Shown here piece after piece: positions 1-9,500 of a stretch of 64,000 nucleotides of DNA; within the stretch, counting starts at the first letter, position 1; each line of letters begins with the position of its first letter. Below the pieces are notes generated by a model. That model ran no database searches and had not been told where the DNA came from. It worked only from the letters and a program-made list of their open reading frames with translations. Origin of the DNA: Shinisaurus crocodilurus. Its lineage: Eukaryota > Chordata > Lepidosauria > Squamata > Shinisauridae. The position numbers were made by a program, and so were the translations under genes. The DNA is taken from the NCBI GenBank assembly GCA_021292165.1, contig CM037885.1, forward strand, positions 6,009,042-6,073,041. The letters run 5' to 3'.

Positions 1-576
1 GGGGAGGGGAGGCGGGCGGGACCCCGGGCTCCTGTTTCCAACTGTGGGCGGGAAGCAGAGTGGAGTGGTTAGAGGGGGAGCGATACATCAGGATCACAGT
101 TCTGGAAGAAGAGTGGGATTTAGTAGTTAAAGGGGGTGGTGGATTTGGGAGGCTTGCACAGTGTCTCTTATCTTAAGAGCCATCCCCCCCCCCCCGGCTG
201 GCCACCCCTGCTGTGTCAACAAGGATCACCTCCCGGCAAGGGACGGGCGAGTCTCTCGATTTCCGTTTTGCTCAATTTCTCATTTTCCCAACAGAAGTTC
301 ATTTCCGCCTGTTTCCACCTCAATTTGGGGAATCAGGGGTGGCGGCGGGGGCGGAAGCCTGCATGAAAATTTGAATGCGTTTTTGTGTGCGTTCCCCCCC
401 ACCCCCTTGAATATACATTTCTGGACACACTTTTCCTGGTGTGCACACTTTTTGCAAGCGATTCTGCCCCAATAGAATGCATTTTGTGCGCGGTTTCCCC
501 TAATATTTGCAGCGGTGCGCATTTTTCTTTAATGTATGCATTTCTGTGCGCAAAGTCGGAACAAACACATTTCTAG
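1..576. other. Left-edge non-coding sequence (probable intron of the Jagged-like gene)
   Basis: No exon is recognisable. Bases 280-560 are rich in TGTGCGCA, TGCATTT and CACTTTTTGC-like words and resemble, in the opposite orientation, the repeat at 55360-55720. This is probably a degraded fold-back or hAT-type DNA element. Bases 1-60 are G-rich. Since the first visible exon at 955 is an internal EGF exon, this stretch should be intronic. Confidence 0.5.
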
Positions 577-770
577 GAGCACAGGAAGGTCACCTTCTAC
601 TTGGTCAGGCCACTGGTCCACCTGGCCTAGTCTTGCCGACACTGACTGGCAGCGGCTCCCCAGGCAAGAATGTTCCCAGCCCTACCTGGAGATCCTGCCA
701 GGGATCGAACCCGGGACCTTCTGCATGTGAAGCGGGGGCTCTACCGCTGAGCCAGGGCCTTCTCATCCAT
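577..770 (-). mobile_element. tRNA-headed SINE
   Basis: Read on the minus strand, the right end begins with a tRNA-like A box (GGCTCAGCGGTAGAGC) and a B box (GGGTTCGATCCC). A SINE body follows (ATCTCCAGGTAGGGCTGGGA, then GAGCCGCTGCCAGTCAGTGT) and ends near GGAAGGTGACC. Tail copies of this family on the plus strand lie at 35400-35520 and 46850-46985, and head copies on the minus strand at 7515-7615, 8370-8460 and 56520-56612. Confidence 0.8.
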
Positions 771-954
771 CCCGACCTCCAGGCAAACAGAAAAGCTTTC
801 TGAAAGCGGGTTCCTTTGTCTTTGATGCCAGCTAATGGCTAATAAAGATGTGCAGCTAGCTGACCTTACTGTGGGCTAGTAACTTGTGCAGACTCATTGG
901 CAAAGCTTTCTTCAAAGCCCTGTGCTGTCTCCTTCTGATGCCTTCCAACTCCAG

Positions 955-1089
955 CTCTTCTTCCGTTACCTGTCGCCGAACTGACTTGCGCTTCTGAGCT
1001 TTGTGCCAACGGTGGAACGTGCCTCGAAAGCCCGTCTGGATCCCGGTGCGACTGCACCCCAGGGTGGAGCGGGAAGTCATGCCAGCATG
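955..1089 (+). CDS. Jagged-like Notch ligand, exon encoding EGF5-equivalent
   Basis: This is the first exon of the Jagged-like gene visible here. It encodes one complete EGF repeat with six cysteines (C-x5-C-x5-C-x7-C-x-C-x8-C), matching the position of Jagged EGF5. The donor GTGAGG follows base 1089 and leaves phase 1. An acceptor AG at 953-954 also gives phase 1, matching the usual EGF-exon phase, so that start is preferred although its pyrimidine tract is short. The C2-C3 segment (CANGGTC) fits the O-fucose consensus. Upstream exons (signal peptide, MNNL, DSL, EGF1-4) are not in the window. The cysteine pattern is certain; the exact 5' border is less so. Confidence 0.8.
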
Positions 1090-4000
1090 GTGAGGTTTCC
1101 GGCTTGGGGGAATTGCGGGAGAGGGAAAGAGAGATGCATGGGAACGTCTGGTCCCACTGCGGCTTTGGGGGCAGCCTCCCGACCCACCCCCCTGCCGCAC
1201 ACGGACTTGTGCTGTTGCAAGTCTGGGGAAATCTCACACAATTTCCAGAGAGGAGAAGATCTCAGATTTTAAGCTTTGCATGCATACTTTACCAGCCTTC
1301 ACATTTCAAATCTCTTCCAGAGGGGAATCCCACGTTAGTCTCTTTGCGGTAAAAAAACAACAACCGAGCGTCTTGTGGCACTGTCAAAACTAACACACCA
1401 GCTGAAGTAGGCTCTAGTTTACAAAAGCTTATGCCATAATAAATTTGTTAGTCTTTAAGGGTGCAATCCTTTGCATGTTTAGACAGGAAAAAAAAGTCCC
1501 AGAACTCCCAGCATGCCCCAGCCATGCTATGCTGGTTGGGGCATGCTGGGAGTTGTGGCTGGGGAGTTGTGGGGCATGCATAGGATTGCATCCTAATGCA
1601 GCTTTCCCCAACCTGGTGTCTTCCAGATGTGTTGGATTGACTGCAACTGGCTGGGAATGATGGGAGTTGTAGTCCAACACAGCTGGAGGCTACGAGGCTG
1701 GAGAAGCCTGTTTTAAGGTGCCACAAGACTCTTTGTCGTTTTCAAATCTTGAGGATCGTTATTTAAAAAAGAAAAGGAAAGGGGAAGAAATGTGTGTGTC
1801 AGCACCCTCGTGTGCAATATTTCAAAATGAATACGCAATTTTCAAATGTAGAAATAAGCAAATGTATCATTTAATGGAAGTGTGTGTGTGTGTGTGTGTG
1901 TGTGTGTAAGGGGGGGAAGAAACGCAGGGCAAGCTGTGTGTGTATTTGTGAGCCCTCGGATGTGCAAATTTTAAAACTGAATGGAAAATGTTTACAACGT
2001 TGAAGCCATGTTTGTTTCTGTTGTAGCAAAAAATAAAAATCCAAACCCGCAAACAAACATACCAGCCAACAAGAAAGAGAGTCCTGAGGCATCTTAAATT
2101 TATTGGGGCAAAAAAATCTAGATGCTTTCTGTGTGGTTTGAGGTTTTTCTCTGTAACCATAAGGACTAGAACCTTGAAAAGTGTTGCTATCTGGGGGTGT
2201 TGTTGTTATCCCCCCCCCCCCAAGCCAGCCAGATTCTGCATTTGGAGTCCTTGGATGTGATTTCTGGCAGAATTGCAGTTCTGCACTCTGCTGGGTGCTC
2301 TGTTAATTCACTTACAGCAGGGCTGGCAAACCTTGTGGCCCTCCCCATGTTCTTGGAGACTGCAACTCCCATCAGCGCTAGCCAGGATGCCCAATGGTCA
2401 GGGATCATAATAGTCCAGCAACATTCACACGGGTTCCCACGCCTCTGACTTAGGGAGTGCATCCTTGCCACTAGATGGGGTGACGACAGTCCCTATCCTA
2501 AAGTTGCTGTTGTTGGTGCAACTTAAAACGTGCAAACCTGTGCATGTTTAGACAGGGAAAAGTCCTGTCTAAACATGCATAGTCCTGTCTAAACACGCAT
2601 AAGCGTTGCTGGCTGGGGAATGCTGGGTGTTGTAGGACTTTTTTTTTTCTTTTTTTCTGTCTATAGAACTGCACCCTTAGAAACCATGCTGCGAATCCTT
2701 CTAACCCAGTGTTCTCCAACCTTGGGTCCCCAGATGTTTTTGGCCTACAACTCCCAGCATGCCCCAGCCAGCGTAGCTGGCTGGGGCATGCTGGGAGTTG
2801 TAGGCCAAACACATCTGGGGACCCAAGGTTGGAGAACACTGTAAAATCTAACCACAACGCATGTTTTGCTGCCCCCTAGAGGTGACCGCCTGTCTCTCGG
2901 AGCCCTGCAGTCATGGCGGCAGCTGCAGAGACCTCCCGGTCCCGGATGGCTTCAAGTGCATCTGTCCACCTCAGTGGATGGGGAAGACCTGCCAGATCGG
3001 TGAGGCTTTTGTCCTTCGCCGCAGCTTCCCTGCTGCACTGCACAGCCCTCCTCTTTCCTGGCCCCCGTGTGAGGTCTTTTCCTCTCCCACCAAACCGACC
3101 TCCCACTTCCTCAGCATTCCGGGGCTGACTCTTCCTCCTCCTTCGGAAGGTAGAATTGCCCGTTTCGGCTAGGGGAGGACGTGCAGGTGGATGCCAGGAA
3201 GTTTTTTGTTGTTGTTTTTTAATCTTCTGGGCCTTTAAGATACCAGATGCTTTTCAAGTTTAGTTTCAGGTTTCTCCTCTGTAACCATGAGGCCTAGAAA
3301 CTTGAAACGTGGTATCATCTAAGTTTCTCCCCGCCGCTGCCCCAAGTCGGCTAGATTCTGTGTTCAGTGTCCTCCTTCGCCATGACTGCTGTTGGGGATT
3401 ACAGTTCTGAACAAAGATGGAAGCCCTGTGAGTGAGTGGTTCCCGAGTTCGGGGGGATAGGCGCATTGCCTGTTGTGGACGGGGTTGCCCTCCCTTTGAA
3501 AAATCAGGTTCGTAGTGCCTTTTACCATCATCTACGGCCTCTCCTGGACAGGAGCTTGGCCACAGTGGTACAGGCGCAAGTAACCTCAAGACTGGATTAC
3601 TGCAATGCGCTCTTTGTGGGGCTGCCCTTAAGGCTGCTCCGTAAGCTGGAGCTAGTGTAGAATGCAGCAGCTTGGCTGTTGTCGGGAGCTGCCCCTTTTC
3701 AGCACGCAACTCCTTTGCCGAGGGAGCTGCACTGGCTGCCTATTGACTACCGGGCCAGGTTTAAGGTTCTGGTGCCAGTGTACAAAGCCCTGAAACAACT
3801 CGGGACCAGGATGCCCGAGAGAGCGTCTTCTCCCTGATCAACGTGCCCGGTCACTGAGGACATCGAATGGCCTGCCCTCGGTGGTTCCTCACGGGCCTGT
3901 GGCCCGATTGGAGTCCTCCTGGAGAAGGGCCTTCCGTGTGGCGGCTCCCATTTCTGTGGAACTCCCTGCCGCTGGAGGTGAGGCAGGCTCTCCGGCACTG

Positions 4001-6552
4001 TGTTGTTTCCGGCGCCTCCTGAAAACATCTTTATTTCAGGAGCTCTTCCACTGTTTTCGTTGATCTTCTGTTTTCACAGAGTGCTTTTATTCTTGTTGTC
4101 TTTTTAATCTTTGTGTTGCGTTTCAAATTGTTTGCTATCTTGATGGCTTTTTTTTTTTTTTTAGCAGATAAGGCGGGATGTAAATGCTAATGATAAATAC
4201 TGTACATAATAATGAATAAATTGGGAGCCGGCTGGAGGGACTCCCCCCCCCTTGTGTAGCGGGGCCGCTCACCCTCCTCCTAGCTGCTAGAGGTTCCCGC
4301 ACGACTCGTCCCGTGTTCTTCATTCCAGACGTTAACGAATGCCAGAAGAACCCGTGCCTCCATGCCCGGGGGTGTAAAAACCTCATCGGGAGCTATTTCT
4401 GCGACTGCCTGGAAGGTTGGATGGGACCAAACTGCAATCTCAGTAAGAGCGGGTGGGTGGGTGGGTGGCGGCGTGCATTGGGGGGGGGTGTCGTTCAGCC
4501 CGAATCTCTTTTGCAGAGCCCCGGATCTCTTCTTCCCCCAGAGCCTGGAGTGTCCATTAATGCCAATGAGAGATGTCTGTCTTTGCTTAACCGTTAGCCA
4601 CGAGGAGCAGGGAAAAAGAGGGACTCCTTTCAGCTCATTTCTCCCCGCTCCTCAGATGCTTTCCTGCCGTCTCAGCTGAGCAGCATGCAGGGGAGGGGAA
4701 CTTGCGCGGGGGGTGGGGGTGGGGAGAGTCTAAGCCGCCCCTCCGTGCAATCTTTTCTCCCCACACACCATGCCACCGCTACTGCTCGGCGGTAAGCGGC
4801 TGCCGGAGGTCGTCCCCCCCGCCGCTCCCGCTCCGCAGCCTCCCCGGGTGGTTCTTCAGGCGGTTCAAGAGCTGGCCGCCCTTCGCGGCACCGCTCCCGC
4901 GCGAAGCGATGCCTCCCCACACTGGGACGCGCGTTGGGGGCTGCTCCGCGGATGACGCCCTCCCTTTTGCTCACTTCTTTTTTCCCCCCTCTCCCGCCCG
5001 AATAGGGGAGAACTCGTGCCAGAGGCGGTGTCGCAACGGAGGGGCCTGCCAGGTATGTCTCTTGACGCGTGTGCGAGCCGCTGAGTGAGAGTGTTGTGCC
5101 TCCGTTTTGGAAAGACATGGGGCAGCTGTACCCAGGGCCGGTGCTACCATTAGGCCAACTAGGCAGCCGCCTAGGGCGCAGGGCTAAAGAGGGCGCCAGA
5201 TATGCCTTGAAAAAAAAAAATACAGCGCTCTCAAGTGGGAAGAGGGGGCGCTAAATATCTGATCTTGCCTAGGGCACCAAACTGCCTTGCACCGGCCCTG
5301 GCTGTACCAGAGTGTGTTTGGGGTGGGGGGCCAGGCGCGTGGCACGCGCCTGGCCCCCCACCCCAAACACACTCTGGTACAGCTGCCCCACATGTCTTTC
5401 CAAAACGGAGGCACAACAGAGAGAGAGAGAGAGAACGAGATGGAATTCTTTTAAAAATCAGGAGTCGGAGGCTGTCGGCTTAGGGTTGTCAGCCTCAGGA
5501 GGAAACCACCCTGCCCTGCACCAGGCAAGACCCCTGGGAACTTTTCGTCGTGACGGCCTCATCAGCTTTCTCGGGCCACTCACTGCCGTCGTTGCCAAAT
5601 TGCGGTCTGGGGATCCAGCCCGTACGCCAGCCGTCCCCAACATGCCCCCCCACTCCAGATGCTTTGGACTACAACTCCCAGCATCCCTGACCATCAGCCA
5701 TGCCAGCTGGAGCTGATGGGAGTTGAAGTCCAAATCCTCTGGCGGGCACCGGCGTGGGGCAGGCTGCCACGTGCTCTCCGGGCCTCTCGAGCTGGGCCTT
5801 CCTCCTGGTTCTGCCCCTGGGTCCTTCTGTCCCCCGAGCTGCCCTCTCCAAAATCCCCTCTGCTACGCAGCCGCCCCCGGTGGCTCCCCCCCCGGTGCCA
5901 TTTCCCGTGACTCTGTCCCCCGAACCCGTTCCCAACAGGTGACGGATGGCGGGCACAGCTGCTCCTGCCGGGCGGGATACACGGGCGCGGAGTGCGAGAC
6001 GGAGCTGCGCGGCTGCAGTGGCGCCCCCTGCCTGCACGGCGGGCTGTGCCGGGAGACCGGGAACAAGACCTTCCTCTGCAGCTGCCCTCTGGGGCTTAGC
6101 GGCAGCCGCTGTGAGGTAACTGTCCTCCCCCCCCCTGGGCGTGGGTCTCTCTGTGGGGTGCGGAGACTCGGCAGAGTCCGAGCATCGTCAAGAGGCTTCC
6201 CAGGTTCCTCGGAAGACGAAGACGAAGACGAAGAAGGGGGTTACGGCAGCGCTGTGTGAACTAACTCTCTCTCTCTCTCTCCCTCTTTCCCTGCCCCCTT
6301 TGTTTTTTGTTTTGTTTTGTTTTCTTTTCTCACTCTCTGCCCCCTTTCTTTTTTTCTTTCTCTCCCCATCTTCTTTCTCTTCCTCTCTCTTTTCCCCCCT
6401 CTCTCTCTGCCTCCCTCCCTTTCTCCCCCCACCCTTTCTGTCCATCTTTCTTTTTTCTTTCTCCTCTCCTTTTTCTCTCTCTCCCTCCCCCACCCCTTTC
6501 TTTCTTTCTTTCTTTCTTTCTCTCCCCTCTACTTTCCTTTCTTTTCCCCATT

Positions 6553-6592
<40 letters not shown>

Positions 6593-9500
6593 CCTTCCCC
6601 TTTCTTTTCTCTCTCTCTCTCTCTCTCCCTCTCCCCCTTCCTTTTCTCTCTCTCCCCCTTCCCCTTTCTTTTCTTTCTCTCTCTCCCCCTTCCCCTTCCC
6701 CTTTCTTTTCTCTCTCCCCCCCTTTCTTTTTTCTCTCCCTCCCCCCCCCGCTCTCCTTGGGCAATGTTTGGTGGAGTCCCAGGAGCTGAGCGTAATTTCC
6801 AGTGGACGGGAGGGGGGTCTTCAGTGCCCCAGAGAGGCCTTTAGTGCCCCAGAGAGGCCTTTGCCCCTCCCCACAGCCAGAGCAAGCTGAATAAATTATG
6901 CAAAACGCATGCAGATGTGCTCCCTTTGCATAATATTTATGCTGCAGAAGGTTTCCGGTGCAAAGTTTGCACAGCCCTGTCTTTATGGGAGAACAAACAG
7001 AGCGGAACTGGGCAGAGGGACTTCCAGCTTTCCGCACTCTGCCACTTACGACCACATCCGTAGAAGCGTCTCTGGTGATTCAGAGTATTTCTACCCCGGC
7101 TCTGGCCCCCAACTGTGCTCCTTTCTCGATCCGGCAGGTCTCTGTAGATCTCTGCTCCCCGAACCCTTGTCCGGAGGGCGCATCCTGCCTGGGTGGAGAA
7201 GGCAGCTACGTCTGCTTGTGCCCGGAAGGAGCCGTTTGCCAGACGCTGCAGGAGCTCTGTCTGGACGGAGCGTGCCCAGGTGGGTGCCGGGAGCTGGCCT
7301 GGGGCCCGCATTTGAGCCAAGGCTGAGATGCTGGAGGGGTGGCAGCTGAGAGTGCCCAAGGGGAGGGCAACAGACTGAGCAGCCTCTACATTTAGGGTGG
7401 GAGCGGGGGTCCATCTCACCCAGCATCTTGTCTGTTCCGGCCTTCCCCAACACGTGTGTTGTAGTCCAGCACACCTGAGCACATGGGGAAGGCTGCTGCA
7501 GAGCGGACTCTCTTTGGACTCTGTCGGCCCCTCTAGAAGGTTCCTTAATTGGAGATGCCAAGCACTGAACCTGGGACTGTCTGCATGGAAAGCAGGTGCC
7601 CTTCCACTCAGCGTTTGTTTGTTTGTTTGTTTATTATATTTACCGGTATACCCCGCCTTTCTTCCTGCAAGGAACCCAAGGCGGCTTACATAAACATCCT
7701 CCTCCTCTCCATTTTACCCTCACAACAACCCTGCGAGGCAGGTGAGGCTGAGAGTCAGTGACTGGCCCAGAGTCACCCAGTGAGCTTCATGGCCGAGCGG
7801 GGACTAGAACCCGGATCTCCCGGGTCCCAGTCCAACACCCTCACCACTACGCCACACCGGCTCTCAGGGCCCTTCCTAAAGGAAATCTCTCTTCCGGGGC
7901 TGATCTGTGGTGCCGCCCACAGTGGGGTGGTTCGAGAATGTTTGACTCTGGATTTGAAGGTCTTCTGCCCTCGCTGCCCAGCCCTCTTTGGGTGGGAATG
8001 TGTATTACTTCCCATCTCAAGGGAGAGGGCCCTCCTGCTCATTTTGCCCTGGACCTCCGCCCCAAAGTCCCACCCTGATGGCACCGCTGTGTTTCTGGAC
8101 AGACGCAGTGGAGATCCTAATCTGCATGAATGATTCCAAATTAATAGATTATGACTCCAGGTTCCCCTGCTTGTCTACGCCAGCCGAGTCCAACTGATGC
8201 CCTCCAGATGTTTTCCCATGACAACTCCCAACATCCCCAGACAGCATGGCCCACGATCAGGAACGATGGGAGTTGTAGTCCAAAATCATCTGGAGGGCAC
8301 CAGGTTGGGGGGGGGAAAGGCTGGCGTAGACACTGGCGGCCGCTCTTTGGGGTCTTAAGCCTTTTCTAGCCGGACCTGGAGATGCAAAGGATTGACCCTT
8401 CCAGCACCGTTTGCATGCAAAGCAGGTACTCTCCCGCTGAGCTGTGGGGTTGAACCCGGGGCACACCCATCCCTCTCAGAGATCAGTAGAGGTTGCCGAG
8501 TGCGGGGTGGAGGAGGTCCCATTGCAGGCTTCTGTCTGTGTTTACATTCCGGGGACTGGGGGGGTATGGTGCCCCCAGATAGTACTGTGAGAAAAGAAAA
8601 GGACATGGAAAGACTTTTACAGTTGGGGGATGATCTGGACTCGAGGACCTTTTCGCCGGGTTCGCCTGTCACAACCACCCCGGTTTTTCTTCCGCCCTGG
8701 GCTGTTATGAACAATGCGGGAGCGAGCGAGCGAGCATGCTGGTTCCTGTCGCCTGATCGCTCCCACTGCAAGCGGGAGAAGCAGAGCTACCCGGGGATGC
8801 CCCCGTCGCTCGGCTGTCACGCATCATGTGCGAACCGGGATTCCTGGGTTGTCGGGGGAGAGATAATCCAGAGTTGGTAACCCGTGGTTGCAACTCTGGA
8901 TTGTCTCTCCCCCCAACAACCCAGGAATCCTGGTTTACACAGCACGCCAGTGTTCTCCAACCTTGGGTCCCCAGGTGTTTTTGGCCTACAACTCCCAGCA
9001 CGCCCCAGCCAGCGTAGCTGGCTGGGGCATGCTGGGAGTTGTAGGCCAAAAACACCTGGGGACCCAAGGTTGGAGAACACTGCGCTAAGCGACCCTGAAT
9101 CAGAGTGCCCCAGTCGTTTAGCAATTGTGCGGCGGGAACCGGCACACTCGCTCGCTTCCACTTCATTCACAACAGTCCAGGTTGTTTTTGTTTAAAAAAA
9201 AAAAAAGCAAAACACAAAAAACTGGGTTTGTTGCGACGTCCGAACCATATAGCCAGACCAGGTTTGAGAGGAGGGGTGGTTTGGGGCTAGGCCTCACTCT
9301 CGTACCTCTCTCTCCCCTCTAGGAGGCATCAGCGCGGCCCTCCTCTCCACGGTGCTGCCGCTGGCTCTGCTCCTCGGCCTGGCGGCCCCCGTCTCAGCGC
9401 TGCTGGCGCTCTGGATCCGCCGCCGGTCCCGGCGGACCCCGCGGGGGGCCCCAGAGCCCACCGCCAACAACAGCTCGCAGCCCGCCGCGGTCCGCCTCAT

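Noticed and set aside
577..770. Functional tRNA gene on the minus strand
   Set aside because: Only A- and B-box similarity; no cloverleaf acceptor pairing, and it continues into a SINE body.
2520..2680. Possible poly(A)-tailed retrocopy because of the T-rich run near 2640
   Set aside because: The T run is part of a repeated element with AAGTCCT...TCTGTCTA words seen elsewhere, and no gene-derived sequence precedes it.
4672..5118. 148-codon minus-strand frame across the EGF8 exon
   Set aside because: Antisense to a supported EGF exon, and it crosses into intron sequence.
6141..6890. Long open frame of about 249 codons, rich in Ser, Pro, Leu and Phe
   Set aside because: It is the translation of the polypyrimidine tract; overlapping frames on both strands are equally open and there is no family or splice pattern.
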